64,000 nucleotides of DNA from Paracoccaceae bacterium. Its GTDB lineage: Bacteria; Pseudomonadota; Alphaproteobacteria; Rhodobacterales; Rhodobacteraceae. Positions 18,265-32,295 of this stretch are shown here, one piece after another. The notes under the pieces were generated by a model. It saw only the letters and a list, made by a program, of their open reading frames with translations. It was not told where the DNA came from and did not search any database. The stretch is taken from assembly GCA_022448245.1 (NCBI GenBank), contig JAKVCO010000013.1, forward strand, positions 1-64,000. The letters are read 5' to 3'. Numbering within the stretch: position 1 is the stretch's first letter; the number at the start of each line of letters is the position of its first letter. Made by a program: the position numbers and the translations under genes.

Positions 18265-18408
18265 ATGCAGACCATTCAAAACAGTGCCAAAGGCCTCGGG
18301 CTTCTCGTGGACATGAACTGGGATCGCTTCTTTTTCGTCGGCGCCATCACGCTGGCACTCTTTGCGGCGTCGAACCTCGGCTATCTGGCGGTTCCTTCGG
18401 GCTATTAA
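18265..18408 (+). CDS. Small single-pass membrane protein, 47 aa
   Basis: ATG at 18265, TAA at 18406-18408. The first half is hydrophilic (MQTIQNSAKGLGLLVDMNWDR) and the second is one hydrophobic helix (FFFVGAITLALFAASNLGYLAV) with a short tail ending PSGY. GAAAGGGT precedes the start and a strong terminator follows 60 bases later. An intact frame with start, stop and terminator, placed between rseP and bamA, argues that it is real. The function is unknown. Confidence 0.6.
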   Translation: MQTIQNSAKGLGLLVDMNWDRFFFVGAITLALFAASNLGYLAVPSGY

Positions 18409-18468
18409 GCCGCACGCGACGGGCTACGGACAGCGTCCCAGCGACAAAAACATCTACATCTTGTTGCG

Positions 18469-18490
18469 AAACGCCGCCTGAGCGGCGTTT
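18469..18490 (+). terminator. Rho-independent terminator
   Basis: A perfect stem AAACGCCGC/GCGGCGTTT with a CTGA loop, followed by ATCTGTTTTGA. It ends transcription after the 47-residue membrane protein, so bamA and the lipid A genes probably have their own promoter in 18491-18568 or depend on read-through. Confidence 0.8.
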
Positions 18491-18568
18491 ATCTGTTTTG
18501 ACTCACCCCCGCGAACCAGCTACTCAATCCTGAAAATAGGACAGTGCAGGGCAAGGGGGCAGTCTGCC

Positions 18569-20899
18569 ATGGGGCGCCATTCTTCCAACGTGATCGCAGC
18601 CATCATTAAACGCGGCTGGGTCGCATGTTTGGGTCTCATATTTGCTGTGGCCCTTGTCGCAGAGGCCCAAGCGCAATCGCGCATCTCCAACATCAACGTT
18701 GAAGGTAACCGTCGGATCGAGACGGCCACCATCATTTCGTTCACGGGAATCACGCCCGGCGAAGTGGTCAGCGCGGGCCAGATCAACGCTGCCATCCAGC
18801 GCGTGCGCGACTCAGGGCTCTTTGAAAGCGTCGATGCGGTGCCATCCGGCGGCACGCTCACCATCATCGTGGTTGAGTTCCCAACCGTGAACCGCGTGGC
18901 CTTCGAAGGTAACAGCCGCCTGGGCGACGAAGTGCTGGGCCGCATCGTCCGCTCGCAGCCGCGACGCGTCTACAACCCCACCACGGCCGAGCAGGACGCC
19001 GCAGCGATCACGCAGGCCTATGCCGATCAGGGCCGCCTTGCCGCAACGGTGATGCCCAAGATCATTCGCCGCTCTGACAACCGTGTCGACCTCGTCTACG
19101 AGATAACCGAAGGCGGCATTGTCGAGGTCGAGCGTATCTCCTTTGTGGGCAACCGCTCGTTCTCAGACCGTCGCCTGCGCAGGGTTCTGGAAACCAAGCA
19201 GGCGGGTTTGCTGCGTTTCCTCGTTCAGCGCGACACCTTCGTTGAGGACCGCATCCAGTTCGACCAGCAGGTGCTCTCTGATTTCTACCAGTCGCGCGGC
19301 TACGTCGATTTCCGCACCGTGTCGGTGGCTAGCGAACTCAGCCCTCAGCGCGACGGCTTCTTCATCACGTTCAATGTGGTCGAAGGTCAGCAGTTCCGCT
19401 TTGGCAAGATCACTGCCTCGTCGCTTCTTGATGACGTGGATGTCGCCCCATTCGAAGCCGCCCTGCGGCTGCGCGAGGGGGCGGTCTACACGCCCATCGC
19501 AATCGAGAACAACATCGACCGGCTTGAGACACTCGCCCTGCGCGAAGGCCTTAACTTCGTACGCGTCGCGCCGCGTATCACGCGCAACGACCGGGACCTG
19601 ACGCTCGACGTCGAATTCGAGATCACGCGTGGCTCCCGTGTCTTCGTGGAGCGCATCGATATCGAGGGTAACACCACGACACTCGACCGCGTTGTGCGCC
19701 GTCAATTCAAAGTGGTCGAAGGCGACCCCTTCAATCCGCGGGAGATCCGGGCCGCTGCTGAGCGGATCCGTGCCCTTGGTTACTTTGGGGCCACCGACGT
19801 CAACGCTCGCGAAGGGTCGAGCCCCGATCAGGTGGTGATCGACGTCGACGTGGAAGAGCAGCCGACCGGCTCGTTCTCCTTCGGTGGTAACTTCTCCACC
19901 GAAAACGGCCTGGGCCTTGTGGTGGAATTCTCCGAGCGGAACTTCCTTGGACGCGGGCAGCTTCTTGATCTGTCCTTGTCGACGGGTCGCGATACAGGTT
20001 TGCTGTCGTTCAACTTCGTGGAGCCCGGTCTTTTTGACCGTGATCTGCGCGGCGGTCTGTCCTTCAGCTACCGCCAGACGGACAATGACGATGCCCAGTA
20101 CGACACGGAAGCCTTCAACTTCTCGCCTTCGCTTGGCTTCCCGGTTTCCGAGAACGGCCGCCTGACGGTCAACGCCTTTGCCTCCCGTCGCGATCTCTTT
20201 GACGTGTCGGCGACTGCGGCGACGATCATTCAGCAGGAAGGTCTGCGCGGAGCGGAATCGAACTTTGGCTTCGGCTACAGCTACAGCTTCGACAACCGCC
20301 GCTCGGGCCTGAACCCGCGCGCAGGCGTGGTGCTGCGCTTTGGTCAGGAGTTCGGCTTCGGCGACACCGAGTACATCGAGACGACCGCGCTCGCTGCTGC
20401 CGAGACGCGCATTTTGAACGAGGACGTCACCTTGCGGGCGACCCTCGAAGGCGGCGCGCTCAGCTATTCCAGCGGGCTGTCCCGCGTGACCGACCGCTTC
20501 TTCCTGAACTCGCGCCGGTTCCGTGGCTTCTCCGCGCAGGGCATCGGTCCGCGGGAGATCGACACCGCGACCAACGGCGATGTGACCAATGATGCGCTCG
20601 GCGGTGAGCTCTTCGCCGTGCTGCGCCTTGATGCGGAATTCCCGCTTGGTCTGCCTGAGGAATACGGCATCACCGGCGGTGTCTTCTTCGACTACGGCTC
20701 GGTCTGGAGCGTGGGCTCTACGCCTGGCGCCACGGGAACGCTGCTCTACGACGACTTCACGCCGCGCGCGGTTGTGGGTGTGTCGCTCTTCTGGACCTCG
20801 CCGATCGGTCCGCTTCGCTTCAACTTCTCTGAGGCGGTCAAGAAGGAAGAGTTCGACGAAGAGCAAAGCTTCGACCTGACGATCTCCACGCGTTTCTGA
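18569..20899 (+). CDS. bamA: Outer membrane protein assembly factor BamA
   Basis: Core of the BAM complex that inserts beta-barrel proteins. The signal peptide ends near residue 36 (VALVAEAQAQ). Five POTRA repeats follow; the first begins RISNINVEGNRRIETATI and later ones begin ISFVGNRSFSDRRL and IDIEGNTTTLDRVV. The barrel starts near residue 430, with the conserved RRFRGFSAQGIGPRE (the RGF lid motif) and the typical C-terminal strand LTISTRF ending in Phe. The 776 residues are normal. The stop overlaps the next start (TGATG). Confidence 0.97.
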   Translation: MGRHSSNVIAAIIKRGWVACLGLIFAVALVAEAQAQSRISNINVEGNRRIETATIISFTGITPGEVVSAGQINAAIQRVRDSGLFESVDAVPSGGTLTIIVVEFPTVNRVAFEGNSRLGDEVLGRIVRSQPRRVYNPTTAEQDAAAITQAYADQGRLAATVMPKIIRRSDNRVDLVYEITEGGIVEVERISFVGNRSFSDRRLRRVLETKQAGLLRFLVQRDTFVEDRIQFDQQVLSDFYQSRGYVDFRTVSVASELSPQRDGFFITFNVVEGQQFRFGKITASSLLDDVDVAPFEAALRLREGAVYTPIAIENNIDRLETLALREGLNFVRVAPRITRNDRDLTLDVEFEITRGSRVFVERIDIEGNTTTLDRVVRRQFKVVEGDPFNPREIRAAAERIRALGYFGATDVNAREGSSPDQVVIDVDVEEQPTGSFSFGGNFSTENGLGLVVEFSERNFLGRGQLLDLSLSTGRDTGLLSFNFVEPGLFDRDLRGGLSFSYRQTDNDDAQYDTEAFNFSPSLGFPVSENGRLTVNAFASRRDLFDVSATAATIIQQEGLRGAESNFGFGYSYSFDNRRSGLNPRAGVVLRFGQEFGFGDTEYIETTALAAAETRILNEDVTLRATLEGGALSYSSGLSRVTDRFFLNSRRFRGFSAQGIGPREIDTATNGDVTNDALGGELFAVLRLDAEFPLGLPEEYGITGGVFFDYGSVWSVGSTPGATGTLLYDDFTPRAVVGVSLFWTSPIGPLRFNFSEAVKKEEFDEEQSFDLTISTRF

Positions 20900-21486
20900 T
20901 GCGCAGTCTTCTCGCTGCGGCTTTTCTGGCTCTCGCCGGTGGCGCCGCGGCTCAAGAACAATTCCCGGTAGGGACCAGTGTCCCGCAGGCGCAAATTCTC
21001 ACGATTGATTCATCGCGCCTTTTACCGGGCACTGTTCTGGGGCAGTCGCTTCTGGCGGGCCTCGCGGAGGAGCGTGAAGCCTTCGCCGCCGAGAGCGAGC
21101 GCATCGCCGCAGAGTTTCGTGCAGAGGAGCTTGATCTGACCGCCAAGCGCGGCACGCTTCCCCGCGAGGAATTTGCAGAACTGGCCGAAGCCTTTGATGT
21201 CCGCGTTCAAGCCGCCCGTGTTGAACGGGACGAGGGCGAGGCGGCGCTGGCCGCACGCTCGGAAAGTCAGGAGATCCTGTTCCTGCGGGAGGTGCGGCCG
21301 ATCCTTGGCCAGATCATGGAAGAGGCCGGCGCCGTGGTGCTGCTGGAGGCCGACACCGTCCTTTTGCGCAACGGCGCCATCGATGTTACAGCGCTCGCAA
21401 TCACGCGGATCAACGAAGCGACACGCTCTGTCACACCGCGTGAGGCGCCTCAGCAACCACCCGCTGAAGAGACGCCCGAGGAATAG
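20899..21486 (+). CDS. skp: OmpH/Skp-family periplasmic chaperone
   Basis: Holds unfolded outer membrane proteins on the way to BamA. The signal peptide [19 protein letters not shown] is followed by [10 protein letters not shown] (the conserved start of the Skp body strand), then a long charged helical hairpin rich in Glu and Arg ([19 protein letters not shown] and onward) that forms the tentacles. The 195 residues include an acidic Pro/Glu tail longer than in E. coli Skp. It is translationally coupled to bamA. lpxD, often next in other proteobacteria, is missing; fabZ follows. Confidence 0.88.
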   Translation: MRSLLAAAFLALAGGAAAQEQFPVGTSVPQAQILTIDSSRLLPGTVLGQSLLAGLAEEREAFAAESERIAAEFRAEELDLTAKRGTLPREEFAELAEAFDVRVQAARVERDEGEAALAARSESQEILFLREVRPILGQIMEEAGAVVLLEADTVLLRNGAIDVTALAITRINEATRSVTPREAPQQPPAEETPEE

Positions 21487-21550
21487 CAGCCCAGCTTGCC
21501 TCATAGGCCCCTCGTTGATACGCCCAACCAAAGACCAAAGCGGAGTTTCC

Positions 21551-22027
21551 ATGTCAGACGGCCTCAAGAGCGCGGACATCCAGCTGATCCAGCGCCTGAT
21601 CCCACATCGCTATCCTTTCCTGCTGGTGGACAAAGTGACCGACATCGACGGCACCGCTTCCGCGATTGGCTGGAAGAACGTCACGATGAACGAGCCTCAC
21701 TTCCAGGGCCACTTCCCGGGCACGCCCATCATGCCGGGCGTGACCATCGTTGAGGCGATGGCCCAGACGGCAGCAGTGATGTGCGGCGTGGCTATGGGCC
21801 TCGAGGACAAAGACCTGCTGATCTACTTCATGGCCATCGATGGCTGTAAGTTCCGCCGCAAGGTGATTCCCGGCGACGTGCTGCGTATGGAACTCGACAC
21901 GCTGCGCGGGAAAGAGGGTGCGAAGGTCTGGAAATTCAAAGGCCGCGCCACCGTTGAGGGGGAGCTTGCCTGCGAGGCCGAGTTCACCGCCATGATGGAC
22001 CTAGACGCGGCTGGCGGAGGCGCCTGA
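21551..22027 (+). CDS. fabZ: 3-Hydroxyacyl-ACP dehydratase FabZ
   Basis: Dehydrates 3-hydroxyacyl-ACP in fatty acid elongation and competes with LpxA for the same acyl-ACP pool. Hotdog-fold motifs are [14 protein letters not shown] and [27 protein letters not shown], with the catalytic His in GHFPG and Glu in VEAMAQ. The 158-residue product starts at ATG 21551; the frame is open further upstream, but that part overlaps skp and has no family resemblance. It is followed by lpxA after three bases. Confidence 0.96.
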   Translation: MSDGLKSADIQLIQRLIPHRYPFLLVDKVTDIDGTASAIGWKNVTMNEPHFQGHFPGTPIMPGVTIVEAMAQTAAVMCGVAMGLEDKDLLIYFMAIDGCKFRRKVIPGDVLRMELDTLRGKEGAKVWKFKGRATVEGELACEAEFTAMMDLDAAGGGA

Positions 22028-22030
22028 GCC

Positions 22031-22810
22031 ATGGCCATCCACGCCTCTGCCATCGTCGAAGACGGCGCCGAGATCGACCCAAGCGCGATCGTGGGTCCGT
22101 TCTGTGTTGTTGGCAGCAAGGCCAAGATCGGGCCGGGTGTGGAGCTGAAATCCCATGTTGTCGTCGCAGGCGACACCGAGATCGGTGAGGAGACGATCGT
22201 CTTTCCCTTCACCGTCTTGGGTGAGATTCCTCAAGATTTGAAATTCAAGGGCGAGGCCACGCGTCTCGTCATTGGCAAGCGCAATCGCATCCGCGAACAC
22301 GTGACGATGAACACCGGCACCGAAGGCGGTGGCGGTCTCACGAGCGTCGGCGACGACGGTCTTTTCATGGCAGGCTGTCACATCGCCCACGACGCGATGG
22401 TTGGTGATCGGGTCATCATCGTGAACTCGGCCGCGGTCGCGGGCCATTGTGTGATCGAAGACGACGTTATTGTCGGCGGCCTGTGCGGCATCCATCAGTG
22501 GGTGCGCATTGGGCGCGGTGCCATCATTGGTGCGCTGTCCATGGTGACTGCGGACGTCATGCCCCATGGCCTCGTTCAGGGCGCCCGTGGCGAGCTCGAT
22601 GGCCTAAATCTGGTGGGCCTCAAGCGTCGTGGCGTAGCGCGAAGCGATATCACCGCTCTGCGCGCCGCCTTCCAGATGCTGGCGCAGGGCGAGGGCGCTT
22701 TTCTCGACCGGGCGCACCGGCTCAAGGACGAAAGCGACAGCCCCTATGTGCTCGACCTGGTGCGCTTTATCACCGGCGAGACGGACCGTGGCTTCCTGAC
22801 GCCGAAATGA
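22031..22810 (+). CDS. lpxA: UDP-N-acetylglucosamine O-acyltransferase
   Basis: First step of lipid A synthesis: transfers 3-hydroxyacyl from ACP to UDP-GlcNAc. The left-handed beta-helix is built from hexapeptide repeats from residue 1 (IHASAIVEDGAEIDPSAIVGPF) to about 190. The catalytic His lies in HIAHDAMVGD, and IHQWVRIGRGAIIGALSMV marks the later coils; a helical C-terminal domain follows. The 259 residues are typical. The stop overlaps the lpxI start (ATGA). Confidence 0.96.
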   Translation: MAIHASAIVEDGAEIDPSAIVGPFCVVGSKAKIGPGVELKSHVVVAGDTEIGEETIVFPFTVLGEIPQDLKFKGEATRLVIGKRNRIREHVTMNTGTEGGGGLTSVGDDGLFMAGCHIAHDAMVGDRVIIVNSAAVAGHCVIEDDVIVGGLCGIHQWVRIGRGAIIGALSMVTADVMPHGLVQGARGELDGLNLVGLKRRGVARSDITALRAAFQMLAQGEGAFLDRAHRLKDESDSPYVLDLVRFITGETDRGFLTPK

Positions 22811-23709
22811 CGCTGGCGCTCATTGCAGGGGCCGGGTCTTTGCCTGCGCTAATCGCTGCTCGACAGCCCGAACTACCTTTTGTGGCTTCTCTCAGCGGAT
22901 TTGCCCCCGAGGGCCTCACGCCAAACATCACGTTCCGCATCGAACATCTGGGCTCGGCGCTCGAGACGCTGAAGGCGCAGGGCGTGACGCGGCTTTGTCT
23001 GATCGGCAAGGTTTCTCGGCCGGTTGTCGACCCGGCCCAGATTGACGCGCAGACGATGCCGTTTGTACCGGCCATGATGGCCGCCATGGCAGAAGGCGAT
23101 GATGGCGCTCTGCGCGGGTTGATGGCGATCCTCGAAGATGCTGGCTTCACGCTCGTGGGTGCCCATGAAATCGCGAAAGATCTCTTGCCGCCCGCAGGTG
23201 TGCTGACGGGCGCGCTGGGGCCGTCGTCGGAAGCCGATGCAGCCCGCGCTGAGCGCATCGTCGCGGCCATGGGGGCCGCCGATGTTGGGCAGGCTTGCAT
23301 CGTCGCTGAGGGGCAGGCCCTCGCGATCGAGGCGTTGCCGGGGACAGATCACATGATCCGGACCCTGCTTGCGCCCGTGAACACGGGGCAGCCTGCCGGG
23401 GTCGATGACCCGATCGGGATGGCGGTCGATTGGCTCTCTGCACGCGAAGGGGCGTCAGCCGCCAAGGCCGCACGTCCGGCGGGCCTTCCGGGGGGAGGGC
23501 TCCTCTTCAAGGCGCCAAAGCCGGGGCAGGAGCTTCGGGCTGACATGCCCACCGTGGGGCCCGCGACTGTGCGTTTGGCAGCGCAAGCGGGTCTTGAGGG
23601 GATTGTCATCGCCGAAGGTGGGGTCCTCCTGGCCGAGCAAGCCGAGTGCATCGAGATCGCCAAGGCCGCCGGCCTCTTCCTCTGGGTTCGCCCGACGGAG
23701 CGCGCGTGA
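22807..23709 (+). CDS. lpxI: UDP-2,3-diacylglucosamine pyrophosphatase LpxI (DUF1009)
   Basis: Hydrolyses UDP-2,3-diacylglucosamine to lipid X, replacing LpxH as is usual in alphaproteobacteria. The N-terminus MTLALIAGAGSLPALIA and the later GKVSRP, HEIAKDLLPPAGVLTG, and C-terminal KAPKPGQELRADMPTVGPATV with GIVIAEGGVLL fit the family. The 300-residue length is normal. The ATG at 22807 overlaps the lpxA stop; the frame is open further upstream, but that stretch is antisense-like to lpxA. The lpxA-lpxI-lpxB order supports the call. Confidence 0.93.
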   Translation: MTLALIAGAGSLPALIAARQPELPFVASLSGFAPEGLTPNITFRIEHLGSALETLKAQGVTRLCLIGKVSRPVVDPAQIDAQTMPFVPAMMAAMAEGDDGALRGLMAILEDAGFTLVGAHEIAKDLLPPAGVLTGALGPSSEADAARAERIVAAMGAADVGQACIVAEGQALAIEALPGTDHMIRTLLAPVNTGQPAGVDDPIGMAVDWLSAREGASAAKAARPAGLPGGGLLFKAPKPGQELRADMPTVGPATVRLAAQAGLEGIVIAEGGVLLAEQAECIEIAKAAGLFLWVRPTERA

Positions 23710-24854
23710 AAGTCTTCATCACGGCAGGAGAACCTTCCGGGGACGCCCTGGGCGCGGCCCTCATTGAAGGCCTAAAGGAACGGCTGCCCGACGTGGAGCT
23801 TCGCGGGATTGCGGGACCACGCATGCAAACCGCCGGTATGGAGAGCCTCTTTGCCATGGACGAGCTCTCAGTCATGGGGATTGCCGAAGTCCTGCCCAAG
23901 TATTTCCACCTCAAGCGCCGGATCAGAGAGACCGCGGAAGCAGCCGTCGCGTGGCAGCCTGACGTGATGGTGACAATCGACAGCCCAGATTTTTCCCTGC
24001 GCGTCGCGGCTTTGGTGAAAGCGGCGAGCTTCATCCGTACTGTGCACTACGTCGCGCCAACGGTATGGGCCTGGCGTCCTGGTCGGGCGGTTAAGATGGC
24101 CAAAGTAATCGACCACGTGCTGGCACTTTTTCCGTTTGAGCCTCCCTACATGGAGGCCGCCGGTATGGCCTGTGACTTTGTCGGGCACCCGGTCGCGACG
24201 CTGCCAAGGATTTCCGAGGCGGAGAAATCCGCGTTCCTCGCCAAACATGGCCTAGAAGAGACATCACCGCTTGTTCTGTTGCCTGGCTCACGGCGTGCCG
24301 AGACAGAGCGGCTCATGCCGCGCTTTACGGCTGCTATCGCGCAGTCGAACTTGGCTGATCGCCCCGTCATTCTGCCGACGCTGCCGCATTTGGCGGAGAC
24401 GATAAAGGCACTCGCAGAACCGTTACCTCGGCCACCAGTGATCCTTACGGGACAAGGGATCAGCACCGAAGAGGCAACCCATGAGCGTCACGTGGCCCTC
24501 GCTGCGGCATCGCTGGCGTTGGCAGCATCCGGGACAATCTCACTGGAACTCGCGCGGGCTGGGACGCCCATGGTCATCGCCTATGACATGAACTGGCTGT
24601 CGCGTCAGATCATCAAACGCAAGCTGCTGATTGACACGGTGACCCTCGTGAATCTTGTCAGCGACACGCGCCACATCCCCGAACTCATCGGTGAGGACTG
24701 TACGCCAACCAATATCGCCGCTGCCCTCAACGCGCTGGAAGCTGCACCAACGGCTCAGCAACACGCCTTAGAGACGACCATGGCACGCCTTGGAGAAGGC
24801 GGAGCAGCTCCAGGCCTGCGCGCTGCCGATGCGATCCTTTTGCGCCTGAGCTGA
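23706..24854 (+). CDS. lpxB: Lipid-A-disaccharide synthase
   Basis: Condenses lipid X with UDP-2,3-diacylglucosamine to the lipid A disaccharide; peripheral membrane GT-B enzyme (GT19). The N-terminus KVFITAGEPSGDALGAAL and the segments GIAGPRMQTAGMESLFAMDELSVMG (residues about 38-62), YVAPTVWAWRPGRA, LLPGSRRAE and ASGTISLELARAGTPMV are all typical. The start is GTG at 23706, overlapping the lpxI stop (GTGA), which gives 382 residues; an upstream start would lie inside lpxI. It is the last gene of the envelope operon. Confidence 0.95.
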   Translation: MKVFITAGEPSGDALGAALIEGLKERLPDVELRGIAGPRMQTAGMESLFAMDELSVMGIAEVLPKYFHLKRRIRETAEAAVAWQPDVMVTIDSPDFSLRVAALVKAASFIRTVHYVAPTVWAWRPGRAVKMAKVIDHVLALFPFEPPYMEAAGMACDFVGHPVATLPRISEAEKSAFLAKHGLEETSPLVLLPGSRRAETERLMPRFTAAIAQSNLADRPVILPTLPHLAETIKALAEPLPRPPVILTGQGISTEEATHERHVALAAASLALAASGTISLELARAGTPMVIAYDMNWLSRQIIKRKLLIDTVTLVNLVSDTRHIPELIGEDCTPTNIAAALNALEAAPTAQQHALETTMARLGEGGAAPGLRAADAILLRLS

Positions 24855-25002
24855 GCCCGCGCTGCCTCCGGCGGCCCTCCGGGGGAAGTACCAAGCACGA
24901 AGAAGGCGCCCGTTTTCTCTGTGCGTTGTACTTTGGGGAGCGCGAGGGGTTAGCCCCTCGCATGGCCCGTTTCATCGCTGAGCCGATTGGATCGGCAGTT
25001 GT

Positions 25003-25483
25003 TCGTTGCAAGTATATCGTGTCGCACCACGTAGTGCCGTCCCAACAATCCTTCGCGCCCCGGTGGGTTTCCTGGAACCCCATCTTTGCCAAGAGGCGAA
25101 GCGAAGGATCGTTGCCCGGTGTTACCTCGGCCGTGATGGAATCGGTCATGTGAGCGTGCAGATGTGGGATCAGTGCGCTCAGGGCTTCGGGCATGTAGCA
25201 TGGCCCCAGAACTCGCGGAGTAGGCAGTAGCCCAGCTCTGGGCTTTTCCAGATACCGGCTTTTCCGATCACGCGGTCGTCCAGCAGTACCGAATACTCGC
25301 GCGTCTGCGTCGGGGGGGCTTGCACAGTGCCGCGTACCCGCTCTTTGGTTTCCTCAATAGTTGTGTGCGGCTTTGACCAATACTCCATGGCGACGGGATC
25401 GCTTAAGCAGGCGTGAAGAGCGTCGGCGTCATCTATCCCCATTGGCGCAGCGTCAGCCGCGCCGTTTGCAAGGTATCAGCCAC
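25003..25483 (-). pseudogene. GNAT (RimJ/RimL-type) acetyltransferase broken by two frameshifts
   Basis: Three pieces join into one acetyltransferase. From GTG at 25483 (overlapping the mnmA stop) one frame reads [13 protein letters not shown]. The next frame, from 25442, reads MGIDDADALHACLSDPVAMEYWS and on to REFWGHA. A third, from 25194, reads MPEALSALIPHLHA to NDPSLRLLAKMGFQETHRG and CDTIYLQR. Restoring one C at about 25443 (CGCCCAATG) and one G at about 25189 (CATGGCTACATG) rebuilds LTLRPMGIDD and WGHGYMPEAL, both typical of the family. The last frame has no stop until inside lpxB, so the 3' end is also degraded. Assembly errors in short homopolymers remain possible. The 24855-25002 stretch holds only a hairpin (24942-24961). 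Confidence 0.75.
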
Positions 25484-26618
25484 GGGTAATCCAACCGCCG
25501 CCAAGAACGCGGGGGCCCTCGGGCGCATAGAATACGCAAGCTTGGCCTGGGCTGATTCCTTCTTCGGCCACCACCAGCTCCACTTCGGCGCTTGTGGGGC
25601 CTGTTGGGCGGATCACTGCCTCGCGCGGAGGGCGAGTGGATCGCACTTTCGCGCCGACAGCCCATTCCTGTGCGCTCTCAAACGGCGCATCGCCCAACCA
25701 GTTTACTTCTTTCACCGGTACGCGCCGCGTTGCGAGGAGTTCTTTGGGGCCCACAACCACGCGGCGCGCTTCGACATCGAGCTTCACCACGTAAAGAGGC
25801 TCGGACAAGCCGCCAATGCCCAAGCCCCGACGTTGGCCGATTGTGTAATGGATCACACCACGATGATCGCCGAGAACACGTCCGTCCACATGGACGATTT
25901 CGCCGGGGTCCGCCGCACCTGGGCGCAGTTTTTCGATGACCGCAGCATAGTCTCCATTGGGCACAAAACAAATGTCCTGACTGTCGGGTTTATCCGCGAC
26001 GGGCAGTCCGTACTTGATCGCAAGCTCGCGCGTTTCCGCTTTCGAGGCCAGATGACCAAGCGGAAAACGCAGAAAATCCAACTGTTCTCTGGTCGTGGAG
26101 AACAGGAAATAGCTTTGATCGCGAACCGGGTCAGCGGCGCGGTGAAGCTCGGAACCGGACGCGCCGACGGCGCGCTGAATGTAGTGGCCCGTGGCCATGC
26201 AATCGGCGTCGAGGTCCTTCGCCGTCTCGAGCAGGTCTTTGAATTTCACGCGCTCGTTGCAGCGGATGCAGGGCACAGGTGTGGCGCCGGCAAGATAGCT
26301 ATCGGCGAATTCGTCGATCACCGCCTCGCGGAAAGTATTCTCATAATCAAGCACATAGTGCGGGAAATTCATTTCCTCGGCCACGCGGCGGGCATCGTGA
26401 ATGTCGCGTCCCGCACAGCACGCGCCCTTTTTGGCCAGGGCCGCGCCGTGGTCGTAAAGCTGCAGTGTGACGCCCACGACGTCATAGCCCTGAGACTTCA
26501 GCTCAGCAGCCACAACAGAGCTATCGACGCCGCCGGACATGGCGACGACGACGCGCGTTTCAGCGGGGCTTTTTGCGAAGCCCAGCGAGTTCAGTTGAGT
26601 CGTATGATCCAGTGACAT
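25476..26618 (-). CDS. mnmA: tRNA-specific 2-thiouridylase
   Basis: Makes 2-thiouridine at position 34 of Lys, Glu and Gln tRNAs. The ATP pyrophosphatase loop is [16 protein letters not shown] near the N-terminus. The two catalytic cysteines are in [14 protein letters not shown] and [13 protein letters not shown]. Also seen are MATGHYIQR and [13 protein letters not shown]. The ATG at 26618 (380 residues) has AGGA upstream; the frame opens at 26702, but the extra 28 residues lack family resemblance. It is divergent from sciP. Confidence 0.95.
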   Translation of the reverse strand: MSLDHTTQLNSLGFAKSPAETRVVVAMSGGVDSSVVAAELKSQGYDVVGVTLQLYDHGAALAKKGACCAGRDIHDARRVAEEMNFPHYVLDYENTFREAVIDEFADSYLAGATPVPCIRCNERVKFKDLLETAKDLDADCMATGHYIQRAVGASGSELHRAADPVRDQSYFLFSTTREQLDFLRFPLGHLASKAETRELAIKYGLPVADKPDSQDICFVPNGDYAAVIEKLRPGAADPGEIVHVDGRVLGDHRGVIHYTIGQRRGLGIGGLSEPLYVVKLDVEARRVVVGPKELLATRRVPVKEVNWLGDAPFESAQEWAVGAKVRSTRPPREAVIRPTGPTSAEVELVVAEEGISPGQACVFYAPEGPRVLGGGWITRG

Positions 26619-26744
26619 CCTACGTTCCTGTCTCAAGAGGCTGAAAATATAGGAAAATGCGAAACACTCACAAGAGAGAGTTTCATCGCTCGTTAAGTCC
26701 ATTCAGCGCAAATGTCACCCGGATTCATCATAAGGGTGAGAGAG

Positions 26745-27023
26745 ATGTACCTGAAGAAAGTCGACGGGCCGCGAACCGTCACGTTGCCAGATGGCTCTGT
26801 CATGAGCCGGGCGGATTTACCGCCAATCAACACGACCCGCTGGGTGGCGAGCCGGAAGGCCTGTGTCATCAAGGGCGTGGTTGCGGGCCTTATTACGCGG
26901 GAGGAAGCCTGCCAAATGTACGCGCTGAGCCTCGAAGAACTTGAGAGCTGGATTACAGCTGTGCGCGATCACGGAGAGAAGGCGCTGAAGGCAACTCAGC
27001 TCAAAAGATACCGTCAACCTTAA
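26745..27023 (+). CDS. sciP: CtrA inhibitor SciP (DUF1153)
   Basis: A small helix-turn-helix protein that in Caulobacter binds CtrA and blocks transcription of CtrA target genes. The 92-residue product begins MYLKKVDGPRTVTLPDGSVM and continues TRWVASRKACVIKGVVAGLITREEACQMYALS, then EELESWITAVRDHGEKALKATQLKRYR, all characteristic of DUF1153. The start at 26745 has GAGAGAG just upstream. A GATTC (GANTC, CcrM-type) site is at 26722. It lies 89 bases upstream of ctrA on the same strand, so regulator and antagonist are neighbours. Whether it inhibits CtrA in this organism is inferred from the family. Confidence 0.93.
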   Translation: MYLKKVDGPRTVTLPDGSVMSRADLPPINTTRWVASRKACVIKGVVAGLITREEACQMYALSLEELESWITAVRDHGEKALKATQLKRYRQP

Positions 27024-27067
27024 GATGTGGTAACATTTTGCAGATGTGGTAACGTGCGGTTAACCAT
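27023..27067. promoter_or_regulatory. ctrA upstream region: 12-base direct repeat and TTAACCAT box
   Basis: AGATGTGGTAAC occurs twice, at 27023-27034 and 27042-27053 (start to start 19 bases). TTAACCAT at 27060-27067 matches the CtrA-type motif known from Caulobacter. All lie in the 89-base gap between sciP and ctrA. Autoregulation by CtrA is likely; what binds the GTGGTAAC pair is unknown. Confidence 0.5.
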
Positions 27068-27112
27068 TGAGTGGCAAAAGGGTGGGGACCAGCCATTCTG
27101 AAAGGGTAGGCC

Positions 27113-32194
<5,082 letters not shown>

Positions 32195-32212
32195 GTAGGT
32201 CATTCATAAAAA

Positions 32213-32248
32213 GTTCACGTTTGTTCTCAAAAAGTTCTTGCTGCGTTC
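32213..32248 (+). promoter_or_regulatory. LexA-type box array (GTTC-N7-GTTC, overlapping)
   Basis: GTTC occurs at 32213-32216, 32223-32226, 32234-32237 and 32245-32248, all in the same orientation. The last three are spaced by exactly 7 bases (TCAAAAA and TTGCTGC), giving two overlapping perfect GTTC-N7-GTTC boxes, the operator known for LexA of Rhodobacter and other alphaproteobacteria. The first is spaced by 6. The array lies between recG and the 37-residue membrane protein gene (start 32296), so it would control the latter. Confidence 0.75.
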
Positions 32249-32295
32249 AGGGTGATATGCGAACAAAGGGTTAACAAATGAACGCGAGCTGACCC

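Noticed and set aside
19163..20866. Long minus-strand open frame (567 codons) opposite bamA
   Set aside because: bamA is certain from POTRA repeats and barrel motifs. The antisense frame arises from GC-rich codon bias and shows no domain.
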